Assembly: GCF_011762485.1 (NCBI RefSeq)
Contig: NZ_JAAKGI010000005.1
Location: 274,486 to 338,485, forward strand
Source: Yeosuana marina
Lineage (GTDB): Bacteria > Bacteroidota > Bacteroidia > Flavobacteriales > Flavobacteriaceae
Length of the DNA: 64,000 bases
Direction: 5' to 3'
The position numbers were made by a program, and so were the translations under genes. Shown piece by piece: positions 27,766 through 37,010 of this stretch. The notes beneath the pieces were generated by a model, which saw only the letters and a program-made list of their open reading frames with translations, had not been told where the DNA came from and did no database searches. Numbering within the stretch: the first letter of the stretch is position 1; every line of letters starts with the position of its first letter.

Positions 27766-30003
27766 CTATAATTGATATTTAACAACTTCACCCGGAGTAA
27801 GCTCTTGCTTTGTATGTCCTTTTGTATTCGATATATCAATAAGCACTGCTTCGTCACTTATTAATTGAATAATTAATTCATTATTTTCTTCTTTTAAAAA
27901 TATATCAGCTTTTTTGGGTAGTTCTATTTTTACATTGTTTAAATTCAATGTGTTCACAGAAAAAAATAAAGACTTGTTGTTTTTGGTTAACGAAATTGGG
28001 TTGTCTCCTCCAATTTTCCACTCAGTATTATTTAATTTCCAACCTTTGAATTTAGGTCTTTTATCCTTCTCATCAATTCTATTGGAATAACCTTTATAAG
28101 GATATAATACTGTAATAAAACTAAAGTTGGTTTGATTCTTTTTTGAGGTAACCGACCATTGTTTACCTCTTTTGCCGTACGACTTAACGAAATCTGCTTC
28201 ATTAATTTGGTAAATATCTAATCCTGAAGCATTATCAAATGTGGAACGTATTAAATTTGGTGATTCATCAAAAGTGTAATGTCCTTGCCAAACTTGTTTA
28301 TAATCGTGAGTTTTATTGGATGAAAAGTTGTCTTTCACAATCCAAAAATCATCTTTTAAATAAATTACTTGTCTACTATAATTTACACCACTATTTTTAA
28401 ATCCATCATGGCTACCTATAAATACATCCATATCCTTGTCGGTTTTCCAAGTAATGATCTTTGGGTGCGGCAATTCTAAAAATTTTCCAAAACCACTCCC
28501 CCCTTTATTAGAGGTATATTGTTTCCCTTGGAGTTCATCATCTACCAATGCGACATTTTTTACCATTGAATTTTTAAAAAACTCATAATCGCTTAAGGAA
28601 TATCTAACCTGATAGTTTGGCAAAATAACTTTTCCATTTGCCATGGCTTGAACACCTAACATATCGCCATGCTGATGATCAGGTTTTTTGTCATCCAAAC
28701 CAGCAGAAATAATCATCATTTTATCATCGGGATTCCAACCTTCACGCATAATATAATAGCCTGTTTGAGGAAATTCAGCCTCTTTCAATGTTGGAAACTT
28801 CAATTCAATATTACTCAACATTTTTAATTGTGCATCAGTAACATACCAAAACATCTTTGATTCAACATGATCATTAGCAAAATATCCCATTTTTGGAGAT
28901 TCAAACAGCAAATAACCTAAGGTTAAAGCTCCGGAGATATCATTCTTTTCTGCCCAAGGCTCATCTGTATCATCAGATAATACTGGTGCTGATTTATCGG
29001 GATATGCAATTTTAGTAAGCGTAACAAAAAGCGATTTTAGTTTGTCCTTCCAAAAAGGTTTTACTTCTAGTTTACTAATTTTTGCAAGCTGATAAACATA
29101 AAAGTAATTACCGATATCGCTCATATGGTAATGAACCGTTCTTTCAAACTGAAAACCATCATCATTAATTTCATTTGACATATGCTTTTCTAACAAAGAC
29201 ATAGCATGCTCGTACCAAACATCTGTACCTTCAAAATCCCTAAAAAGAATTGAAATCATAGCCAACGCAGACATACCTCTCGTTTGATGATTTCCAGGTT
29301 CAAACGTTGGATTATTCTTACACAAATGAGATCCATGTTGCAGTAAGGTTGCAATTGTTTTTAACTGATCTTTATCTGTATAGGATGTTTGTCCTAAAAA
29401 CATATTGTGGATTTGCAGCCAATTCAATATTCGATAGCCAGAACGAAATACTTCATAAACACCATTGCCGTCCTCTATTTTTTCATAATCTCCTGATTTT
29501 AGAGCTGTGTTTAAAGACTGTAATTGATTTTTAAAATAATCAATATATCTAGGATTTTTGTCTTGATAATAATAGTAAAAAGCAATATCTACTATTTTAT
29601 GCTGGCGAGCCAAATGTCTTAATGCATAAGCATTTACCGGCTCACCATTTAAATAATTAAATGGTAATTTCCATTTGGTTGCTCCAGAAAATTTTGACAG
29701 ATGGTCTTGAGCATTTTCAGTATGTTTTTTTTCAACACCTCCATAAATACTATTGTAATTATTAAATCGAGAATCAAAATTATTCCAATCATAAAAATAA
29801 CGTTCAGCAAATTTATCTCGGAAGTATTGTGCTAAAATAGCTTCGGTGACAACACCATCTTTACTTAATGCTTCTTTAACTTCGGGTTTTAAATAATTAA
29901 CAAGGCTGTCGATTGGAATTATTTGGTTTGAAGAAATGCTCTGTGCAGACCCCATTACTGATACCAAAAAAAGTCCAATAAAAAATGTTTTAAAATATCT
30001 CAT
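27766..30003 (-). CDS. heparinase II/III-type polysaccharide lyase, probably alginate-acting
   Basis: The 745-residue exported protein (signal MRYFKTFFIGLFLVSVMGSA) has an N-terminal alpha/alpha toroid and a C-terminal heparinase II/III-like beta-sandwich from about residue 390. Candidate catalytic residues are the Asn-His of EPGNHQTRGMSAL (about 238), Tyr of ERTVHYHMSDIGNYFY and His of PDHQHGDMLG. This is the architecture of PL12, PL15, PL17, PL21 and PL39. It differs clearly from the PL17 of this locus, and I cannot place it in one family. It lies 9 nt after PL6 in the operon TIM barrel-PL6-this gene, under a GntR operator, so alginate or its oligomers are the likely substrate. Confidence 0.8.
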   Translation of the reverse strand: MRYFKTFFIGLFLVSVMGSAQSISSNQIIPIDSLVNYLKPEVKEALSKDGVVTEAILAQYFRDKFAERYFYDWNNFDSRFNNYNSIYGGVEKKHTENAQDHLSKFSGATKWKLPFNYLNGEPVNAYALRHLARQHKIVDIAFYYYYQDKNPRYIDYFKNQLQSLNTALKSGDYEKIEDGNGVYEVFRSGYRILNWLQIHNMFLGQTSYTDKDQLKTIATLLQHGSHLCKNNPTFEPGNHQTRGMSALAMISILFRDFEGTDVWYEHAMSLLEKHMSNEINDDGFQFERTVHYHMSDIGNYFYVYQLAKISKLEVKPFWKDKLKSLFVTLTKIAYPDKSAPVLSDDTDEPWAEKNDISGALTLGYLLFESPKMGYFANDHVESKMFWYVTDAQLKMLSNIELKFPTLKEAEFPQTGYYIMREGWNPDDKMMIISAGLDDKKPDHQHGDMLGVQAMANGKVILPNYQVRYSLSDYEFFKNSMVKNVALVDDELQGKQYTSNKGGSGFGKFLELPHPKIITWKTDKDMDVFIGSHDGFKNSGVNYSRQVIYLKDDFWIVKDNFSSNKTHDYKQVWQGHYTFDESPNLIRSTFDNASGLDIYQINEADFVKSYGKRGKQWSVTSKKNQTNFSFITVLYPYKGYSNRIDEKDKRPKFKGWKLNNTEWKIGGDNPISLTKNNKSLFFSVNTLNLNNVKIELPKKADIFLKEENNELIIQLISDEAVLIDISNTKGHTKQELTPGEVVKYQL

Positions 30004-30012
30004 AAGATTCGT

Positions 30013-32343
30013 CTAGTACATCAACTTTTGTTTCAGATTTTGCTCTATTTTGATGTCGCCTGAATTTACAACTGTATTATTAACAGGCTTTTGTCCTTTT
30101 TCTCCCCACAAAATAGCAACGGTTTTTACAGGGTTATTTTTAAAGATGTTGTTTGAAAAATCTACATTTACAATACCGTGATTCTGAATTAAAATTCCAC
30201 TTTTATCCGCTTTACTACAATTTGTAAAGGTGTTATGTTGAAGTACAAGATTTCCGCCAATGGTTGACTCATCATAACCGCCACGATAGTAATCTAAAAC
30301 TGTTGACTGAATATTATCAAACTGGGAGTTCATAATATATACAAACTCAGCATTATAATCTCCTTTTGCATCTGTTTCTTTGTTTAGTTCTATACCTCTT
30401 AAACAATTTTTAATAACACAATTATCTACTGATATAGTATCAGCAAACGATGCTTTATAAACTTTTATGACACTTTTAAAATTTGATATTTCTGAATTTT
30501 TTAGAAATAAATCATAAGCTTTGGACATGTTTTTATCTAAAGTGGTGAAGGCATCTTGTGTTTTATCACCTTTTAAATTAACGCTCTCTAAATTTAAAAC
30601 ACCTTTAGGATGCATTTTAAACGCAGCTTTCTCACCTGTAAATTGTAATTCTGCTTTATTCTTTTTATCCGCTGATGTAATGGTGATGTTTTTATCAATC
30701 ACCAAAGAAGCATCCATCTCATAAACCCCTGATTTTAAAGATAAAATATCACCAGAATGTGCGTTTTTTAATTTATCAACTAATTCTTTATTTGTAGCAA
30801 CTTCAAGTTTTTTAGAATCGTAATGAGGAGCATTTGTTGAAAACCAATCAGTTCCGTAAACCTTCTTGTTTATTAGTATTGGGTTTTCTTTTACTGGTAA
30901 GGTTATGGCACCAATGCTATTTTGTTTTAATCTATCAGCTCCAAAAAAATCGGTTGAGATTTTTTCAAAATCAAAGCCTTGATACACATCCTCTTGGTTT
31001 TTTGTTGGTACGTATAAGTAATCTGATAGTTTATTCACTTCAAAATCTCTTTGAATAATTCCATCATTTGAAACTTCACTTTTATTTTCACTATTAAAAA
31101 TATTCTTTTTAAATGTTACACCATCCACTTTATCATAAGCCACTATGGGATAATTATCAACTTCATGATTATAAATAAGGTTATTAGCAAGTACCATACG
31201 CTCTGGTCTTGCTGAACGAATTTCAGAAGCTGGTAAGACATCTTTTTTATCAATATTAGCTCCTACACTAAACTGAAATGGTGATTTACAATCTATATAG
31301 GTGTTATAAGCAACAACGACATCTGTTACTTGCATATAACGATTTAAAGGTGATTTTGGAATACCGTTCATAACAGCCAAAGCACTTCTAAATTCTTTCC
31401 CTTTTAATTTATAAAAATAGTTGTTGGTAATCCAATGTCCCGTATTTATAACACGAATACCTCCAATAAATTCTGAATTGTCGTTACCTATAAAAACATT
31501 CCCATCAATGGTGCAATAGTTTCCATGTCGTAAAACCAATGAGCCTTCACTCTCAAAGAAGATATTATTTCTGTATTCATTAAAATTTGACTTATTTGAA
31601 ATAACCTCTACCTCTCCATTACAATATTCAAAATAGTTATTAGAAACATTTGTGTACGATGGTGTCATGGAGGTATAGCTGTCTCCTATTTGTATGGTTT
31701 CGCCATGTGGTCCACCTTTACGTGGTCTGGGTCCAAAATAATTGTTTGTAATTTGATGGTGGTTATTAATATGCTCATTCCCCTTTAAAAACACCCTAAC
31801 CGTTGGACCAAAATTAGATTTACCTATAATGTTACAATGATCCAATTGGTTATTTCGTCCCCAAAACTCAATCCAATGATCTGTTACTTCTCTATTAGGT
31901 TGTGTGAACTCTTCAATAACACAATTTGTAACCCTACTATGATTTGCAATGGTATCATTATTTAGCTTAAATCGTATAATGCTTTCTGAAGGTGTATGGC
32001 CGTTTTTAAAATACAAATCTTTTACTTCAAGATAGTCTCCTCCCAATTTTAAATCAGAAGCTCCCTCAATCATAACTTTACCAGCTGTTTCTGCTTTTAA
32101 AACTATTGGTTTTTCTTTCGTGCCTTTTCCATAAAACTTAATTTGAACATCAATCCAAATACCATTAGACATTACTATATTATCACCCGCTTTAGACTTG
32201 AATATTGCATCTTGTAATTCATCCGAATTACTGACTAGTATAGTATTAGACTCTAACTTATCTTGGCATGAAACAACTGAGATTACTAAGGTTAATAGAA
32301 TAAGACATTTACTAATAAATTTTGTTTTAGATTGCATATGCAT
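30013..32343 (-). CDS. PL6 alginate lyase, two beta-helix domains, lipoprotein
   Basis: The 776-residue protein has a lipobox (ISVVSC, Cys26) and a right-handed beta-helix of the chondroitinase B/PL6 type. Lys251 (in VEVISNKSNFNEYRNNIF) and Arg272 (in GSLVLRHGNYC) match the Lys/Arg catalytic pair of PL6, 21 residues apart. The calcium-binding region NGEVEV precedes them. A second beta-helix (about 510-776) follows, as in two-domain PL6 enzymes. A second ATG lies two codons in (32337); either may be the start. PL6 enzymes cut polyG or polyMG alginate, complementing PL7. It sits between the TIM-barrel gene (22 nt) and the heparinase-like gene (9 nt). Confidence 0.92.
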   Translation of the reverse strand: MHMQSKTKFISKCLILLTLVISVVSCQDKLESNTILVSNSDELQDAIFKSKAGDNIVMSNGIWIDVQIKFYGKGTKEKPIVLKAETAGKVMIEGASDLKLGGDYLEVKDLYFKNGHTPSESIIRFKLNNDTIANHSRVTNCVIEEFTQPNREVTDHWIEFWGRNNQLDHCNIIGKSNFGPTVRVFLKGNEHINNHHQITNNYFGPRPRKGGPHGETIQIGDSYTSMTPSYTNVSNNYFEYCNGEVEVISNKSNFNEYRNNIFFESEGSLVLRHGNYCTIDGNVFIGNDNSEFIGGIRVINTGHWITNNYFYKLKGKEFRSALAVMNGIPKSPLNRYMQVTDVVVAYNTYIDCKSPFQFSVGANIDKKDVLPASEIRSARPERMVLANNLIYNHEVDNYPIVAYDKVDGVTFKKNIFNSENKSEVSNDGIIQRDFEVNKLSDYLYVPTKNQEDVYQGFDFEKISTDFFGADRLKQNSIGAITLPVKENPILINKKVYGTDWFSTNAPHYDSKKLEVATNKELVDKLKNAHSGDILSLKSGVYEMDASLVIDKNITITSADKKNKAELQFTGEKAAFKMHPKGVLNLESVNLKGDKTQDAFTTLDKNMSKAYDLFLKNSEISNFKSVIKVYKASFADTISVDNCVIKNCLRGIELNKETDAKGDYNAEFVYIMNSQFDNIQSTVLDYYRGGYDESTIGGNLVLQHNTFTNCSKADKSGILIQNHGIVNVDFSNNIFKNNPVKTVAILWGEKGQKPVNNTVVNSGDIKIEQNLKQKLMY

Positions 32344-32365
32344 GATTATAAAAATTATTTAGTTT

Positions 32366-33313
32366 TTAGGCTTTTAGCCATAAACGTTGAACTTCATTTA
32401 GATCTTTTTTCATGGCATCAAACACCACTTTTTTATCGACTGATATTTCAGGATTTCCTTTTTCTGCACCACCTAAATCGTACTCTAAATGAAGAGATAC
32501 TGGAGGTTTTAATTTATATTTTTTCAATAATTTAAAATAGGAAATAAAATCGACCATTCCTTGCCCTATGGGCACATTTACAAGCTGCCATTTACCATTT
32601 ACTATTTCCCATTTAAAATCTTTCAAGACAATAACTTTAATATTTTGATTTAATAATTTAAGGCCATTTACCCATGAATTTCCCCCCTCAACCATAGCAT
32701 GTCTAATATCATATTGCACCCCAAAATATTCTGGATTTGCGGTTTCAAGTATTTTCTTAATTTCCCAGAATGAAGCACCAATATTAGTACCCGCATGATT
32801 TTGATAACAACCTATGATGCCTAGTTTTTTATTTAACTCGCTTAATTTTTTTACTTCCTCTTGAAATATTAGCAAAGAATATTCCATAGGTAAACCTTCT
32901 TTGTATTTAAACCAATTAGTACGGTAAAAGTTTACGTTGGCAAGAGATGCACTTTTTAAAATATCAACATCTAAAGTATTATTTACACTCTCTATACTGG
33001 TTGTTATCATTTTACAGTTGGATCCACTTTTCCTTATAGCCTCAATAGCCTTAGGCAAATCTGTTTTAACGTTTTCTGGAAGTACATGCCCCTTGGGCCT
33101 TACTGTTAAATCAACTCCAGAAAAACCCATTTCTGCAGCCATTTCTCCAAGATTCTGATAATCCAGAAATTGGAGATGCTTTGAAAAAATACTTATTGAT
33201 AAATTATCCGTTTCCCTCTCACCAAAGATGGTATTAGAAAATCCTAAAAAAGGGATTAAGCCGGCTGAAAACAACGTTTGCTTAACAAAATCCCTTCTTC
33301 TTATATTTGACAT
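32366..33313 (-). CDS. exported sugar isomerase/epimerase-like TIM-barrel protein
   Basis: The 315-residue protein starts with a Tat-type signal (RRRDFVKQTLFSAGLIPFLG) and a xylose-isomerase-like (AP endonuclease 2 superfamily) barrel. Conserved stretches are MGFSGVDLTVRP, YQNHAG, VQYDIRHAMVEGG, VIVLKDFKW and PIGQGMVDF, followed by LHLEYDLGG. These supply the Asp, His and Glu metal ligands usual in the family. The family includes isomerases, epimerases and dehydratases acting on sugars or cyclitols, so the reaction is unknown. It is the first gene of the operon that continues with PL6 and a heparinase-like lyase, directly under a GntR operator. A role on alginate breakdown products outside the cytoplasm is inferred. 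Confidence 0.8.
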   Translation of the reverse strand: MSNIRRRDFVKQTLFSAGLIPFLGFSNTIFGERETDNLSISIFSKHLQFLDYQNLGEMAAEMGFSGVDLTVRPKGHVLPENVKTDLPKAIEAIRKSGSNCKMITTSIESVNNTLDVDILKSASLANVNFYRTNWFKYKEGLPMEYSLLIFQEEVKKLSELNKKLGIIGCYQNHAGTNIGASFWEIKKILETANPEYFGVQYDIRHAMVEGGNSWVNGLKLLNQNIKVIVLKDFKWEIVNGKWQLVNVPIGQGMVDFISYFKLLKKYKLKPPVSLHLEYDLGGAEKGNPEISVDKKVVFDAMKKDLNEVQRLWLKA

Positions 33314-33327
33314 AATTCAAAAACAAA

Positions 33328-33379
33328 TTGGTTTACCAGATTGGTTTACCAAATATATGTATATTTGTGTTATTACAAA
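33328..33379. promoter_or_regulatory. shared operator of the divergent PL6 operon and PL5/PL38-type lyase gene
   Basis: TTGGTTTACCA copies start at 33328 and 33341, 13 bp apart. For the leftward operon, TATATTTG (33350-33357, minus) and TTTG (33376-33379, minus) form a promoter with an 18-nt spacer. For the rightward gene, TATATTTG at 33360-33367 (plus) is a candidate -7 box whose upstream region lies inside the operators. One bound regulator could thus shut both directions. Confidence 0.83.
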
Positions 33380-33457
33380 AGAAAACATCGGTTAATTATA
33401 AAATATAAAACTTCTTCTATGACTTTAACAAAAAATAATCGAGAAAATGTTCTGTTT

Positions 33458-34678
33458 ATGATAAAAATAGAAAAGACTTTATTCCTTATACTATTAATGT
33501 GTTTTTTTAATACAAACGCAAATACAAATCCTTTTATACGTTTAGATTCCACTAGTTTAGCTACATCAAAAAAAATGATTCAGAATGGCACTGCTTCTAA
33601 ACAAACATTCACTGCTTATCAAAAACTAATTAAAAGCGCCAATAATTTACTAAAAAGTAAAAATCCAACAGTCATGGATAAAACCATGCTACCACCAACA
33701 GGAAACAAACACGATTATATGAGTATTAGTAGATATTGGTGGCCTAATCCTCAAAAAGAGAATGGATTACCTTGGGTAAGGATTGATGGAAAGACCAACC
33801 CTGAAACACAAACTGATACAGTTGACAGAAAAAGATTAGGTTTTATGGGAAAAGGCGTTTGGACTCTTAGTTTAGCATACTATTTTACCAATGATGAAAA
33901 GTATGCAAATAAAGCCATTAGCATGATTGAAACTTGGTTTTTAAATCCAGACACTCTTATGAATCCGAACTTGGAATATGCACAAAGTGTTCCAGGTAAT
34001 CCAAATAAAAGGCCAACAGGTATTTTAGACGGCCGATCCATAGTTATGTTTATTCCTGATGCTATTAATTTACTTTCAGTTTCAAATAATTGGAAAGATA
34101 ATCATAAAGCAAAAATGACACAATGGTTTACTGACTATTTAAATTGGCTAACTGAAAGCGATTTAGGTATAAAAGGAAGCCTGCAAAAGAATAATCATGG
34201 ATCATGGTACAAATTTCAAGTTGCGTCGTTGGCACTTTATTTAGGTAATAAACCTTTAGCAAGAAACATGGTTGAATTGGCAGAAAAAAGCTTGGATGAA
34301 ATGCTAAATAACGAAGGTGGACAAATTCATGAGCTCGCAAGATCAAGATCATTTTTTTATAGTTGCTTCAACTTACAAGCACTAATTAGTATTGCTGTAT
34401 TAGGAGATAAAGTGGGTATAGATATGTGGCAATATGAATCTGAGAACAAAAAAAGTTTATCTTTAGCTATACAATATCTAACGCCAGTTGTTAAAGGTAA
34501 GGAATGGAATCATAGCACTTTAAAACCTATTGACCTATCGTACCTGCTTCCAATAATTTGGCAAATATCTAAAAAACACAACTCTCAAGAATACAAAAAA
34601 CTTTTGGGAAAAATTATTGAAGAAAGTCCTCAAAATGATAATATGTTAGAGTTTTGGTTGTTAAATACTATTAGTTAA
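33458..34678 (+). CDS. alginate-lyase superfamily enzyme (PL5/PL38 type), secreted
   Basis: I start this 406-residue protein at the ATG at 33458, because it begins a clean signal peptide (IEKTLFLILLMCFFNTNA); earlier ATGs at 33341 and 33419 fall in the operator or add a hydrophilic leader. It is an alpha-barrel of the Pfam Alginate_lyase type, with SRYWWPNP, LDGRSIVMFIPDA, the catalytic NNHGSWYKFQ (Asn246, His247, Tyr251) and HELARSRSFFYSCFNLQAL. PL5 enzymes usually read NNHRYW there. The NNHGxWY form points rather to the PL38 group, which acts on glucuronan or polyM-type substrates. This is the only rightward gene of the locus and is divergent from the PL6 operon. Confidence 0.82.
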   Translation: MIKIEKTLFLILLMCFFNTNANTNPFIRLDSTSLATSKKMIQNGTASKQTFTAYQKLIKSANNLLKSKNPTVMDKTMLPPTGNKHDYMSISRYWWPNPQKENGLPWVRIDGKTNPETQTDTVDRKRLGFMGKGVWTLSLAYYFTNDEKYANKAISMIETWFLNPDTLMNPNLEYAQSVPGNPNKRPTGILDGRSIVMFIPDAINLLSVSNNWKDNHKAKMTQWFTDYLNWLTESDLGIKGSLQKNNHGSWYKFQVASLALYLGNKPLARNMVELAEKSLDEMLNNEGGQIHELARSRSFFYSCFNLQALISIAVLGDKVGIDMWQYESENKKSLSLAIQYLTPVVKGKEWNHSTLKPIDLSYLLPIIWQISKKHNSQEYKKLLGKIIEESPQNDNMLEFWLLNTIS

Positions 34679-35957
34679 ATTTTAGCTAATGAAATCTTGT
34701 AGAACAAAACTTTTAAAAGGAAAATTGGTTGAATGAACTATTATATTTAAAAAACAAAGCAACATAATCCTTAGATTATATCACAAAATGATTCTTCCAG
34801 TCAACTACTGTTTTTTCAAAATTTTCTACGGTAATTCCACCCTTATCTTCTAAGTTATTTTTAAGAATCTTAAATTTTTTGAACGAACCCAGATTCCCCC
34901 CGATTAGAACCTAACTCCTAAAACCTTTTATTTCATAGATTTTCGAAACTTCTAAATAATTAAGTGAAACGTTTAATTGCTGTTAGAATGACATAGACAT
35001 TTTATCAAATTTCCAGCACTATATTTCTAATTCAGGGTTAACTAATTTCTCAATCATAGTTTAAATATTACCGTCAACTTTAGGACTAAATAAATCTTGT
35101 TTTATTTTTATTTTTAAAAATAACTTTTCTGTTTTTAAAAATAAAAATACCAATGAAATTATTGATTGTAGAACTAAAAACTTAAAACAAAATAACTGAG
35201 TAAAATGACACTTTATTTTTATTTCTAAAATCATGCTTTTGTCGATAATAATAGGTCATATGAAAGCATAATATATCGTAATGATGAAATCGGGGAAACC
35301 GCATAGTCTCTTGATTTCATCTGACTTTATCTATCGATTTACCGATATCATTTTAAACACAGTTAAAAGGTAGCTTAAACAACAAATTAAAATCAAAAAA
35401 AAAGTGAAGTAGAACCCAAACCTTAAATTTTTTCAACTACGTACTAAATAAATTTAATCAAAAAAATTGTGTCCATTCATTTGCAGAGAAAATTTGCAAT
35501 AGTCTTTTAGTTCTACCTTGGGTTTTATTTAAAACTTTTCCTTGTTTTAAACATAAAAACTGATGAGTTACGGACCGTTATAAACAGCTTTAAAAAACCG
35601 TAATTTATAAGTATTTTGCTTTTTATCTGGGTATAATTTATCAAATAAAAAACAGCCCGCCCCCCGGTCCGAACCTTTTTCCAAAACCCCTTTGTTTACT
35701 GAATTTCCTAACCATTAAAATAATTGAGTGAAATAATAGTGAAACATTCATATTATCTATATTTTTTTATAAAAATCTTTTGAAAAGGCTTAAACTAAGA
35801 ACTCATGGGTGAATGAAGAAAATTCTGCCAAAATTATATTGGCTTTGCCTTTGTTTGTTTTTGAAAAAGGCTAAATCTAGAATCTTTTAAAGAATAAAGA
35901 TTTTAAATTTATTATTTTATTTATACATCAATTTATCTAAATATTACCGCATTTTTT
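34679..35957. other. 1.3-kb gap with decayed sequence and small repeats
   Basis: No intact gene is visible. On the minus strand a short open stretch (about 34778-34885) ends KTVVDWKNHF-V-I before a stop and looks like the tail of a lost gene. Two similar segments (about 34882-34975 and 35655-35735) share a C6 tract, AACC-TTTT stretches and AATAATT-A/G-AGTGAAA. An AT-rich inverted repeat lies at 35103-35149, and a GATGAAATC / GATTTCATC pair at 35283-35321. Nothing here matches an RNA family I know. Confidence 0.5.
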
Positions 35958-36977
35958 TCAGTATCTTTTCAACCAATTACCAAAATCAGATAATTTGGTT
36001 TCATTACCATCAAGCCACTTTCTTGAATTTTCATTTCCGCTTTGGCTTATATACTTGCAATATGCTTCCATATGCTCACTCTTGGCTAAATCATAAAAAA
36101 ATGTTGTATAAAAAACCCACCATATTCCTTTATTTTTCTTCTTTTTCAATTCTCCAAGCATAGTGAAAAAGGAATCTGTATTTTTAATAAACATTTCATC
36201 TTCTGTTTTTCCTTCATTTTCTTCTAAAGTTTTTGAGGCTTCAAGCAATGATATCATTAATTCTGCTGCACCAAAATCATTATCTTTATTTGTGGTTAAT
36301 GTAATATTAATTGTATTTGGTTTATTCTCATCTTTAGATACATTTCCCCCAAAGTTTTCTTGGAGCATCTGGTAAGCTCCTAGTGATCTTTCAGAATCTG
36401 GTTCTAAAAAAAGGAAATAATGGGTTGCCAATAATGTTTGAACAGTATTTTTCTTTTGATTATTTATATTAGCTAACATGAGGTGACTGCTTGAATGGTT
36501 TGGGTTTTGCTCAATTGCTTTTATCACATTTTCTTCAGCCTTATCTAAATCATTTAATTTATAATAGTTTAATGCCAAATTATAATAAAGCAAAAAATGT
36601 CCATTTGTTTTTTTAATGGCTTTCTCAAAAAGTTTGATAGATTCCTTTGTTTTACCTAACATGTCCAACGCCGAACCTTTTGTTATGTAAGCAGGAATCA
36701 TATATTCTGCATTTTGATTTATAACAATATCTGAGTGGTTGATAGCTTGTTTATAATCCCCTTCTTTAATATAGCTAAAAGAAAGCTCATAATTTACAAG
36801 AGGAGATTTTGGATTTATTTTAAGAGCTTTTTTATAGATTTCAATGGCTTTCTCATATTCCCCATTGTCATGATATTGAACTCCTTCTTTTACTATATCT
36901 TGAATAGTTGATTGGGCAACTAATTGAGTTCCCATAAAAACCATTACCAAAACAATTCCTATTTGTTTAATTTTCAT
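35958..36977 (-). CDS. exported TPR-repeat protein
   Basis: The 339-residue protein has a signal peptide (IGIVLVMVFMGTQLVAQ) and about five tetratricopeptide repeats between residues 30 and 185, for example YHDNGEYEKAIEIYKKALKI and LNDLDKAEENVIKAIEQNP. The rest (about 215-339) has no recognisable fold; it includes a Glu/Lys-rich stretch and an aromatic WWVFYTTFFYDLAKS segment. TPRs mediate protein contacts. It is the last gene of a five-gene leftward run of exported repeat proteins (33 nt after the MORN gene). Its function is unknown. Confidence 0.8.
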   Translation of the reverse strand: MKIKQIGIVLVMVFMGTQLVAQSTIQDIVKEGVQYHDNGEYEKAIEIYKKALKINPKSPLVNYELSFSYIKEGDYKQAINHSDIVINQNAEYMIPAYITKGSALDMLGKTKESIKLFEKAIKKTNGHFLLYYNLALNYYKLNDLDKAEENVIKAIEQNPNHSSSHLMLANINNQKKNTVQTLLATHYFLFLEPDSERSLGAYQMLQENFGGNVSKDENKPNTINITLTTNKDNDFGAAELMISLLEASKTLEENEGKTEDEMFIKNTDSFFTMLGELKKKKNKGIWWVFYTTFFYDLAKSEHMEAYCKYISQSGNENSRKWLDGNETKLSDFGNWLKRY

Positions 36978-37010
36978 TTGTTCAGAATTTTTAAAGGTTA
37001 TGCTTTAAAT

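Noticed and set aside
34679..35957. Structured RNA or riboswitch in the long gap
   Set aside because: Several inverted repeats exist, but they do not combine into a fold of any family I know, and no expressed gene follows close enough downstream.
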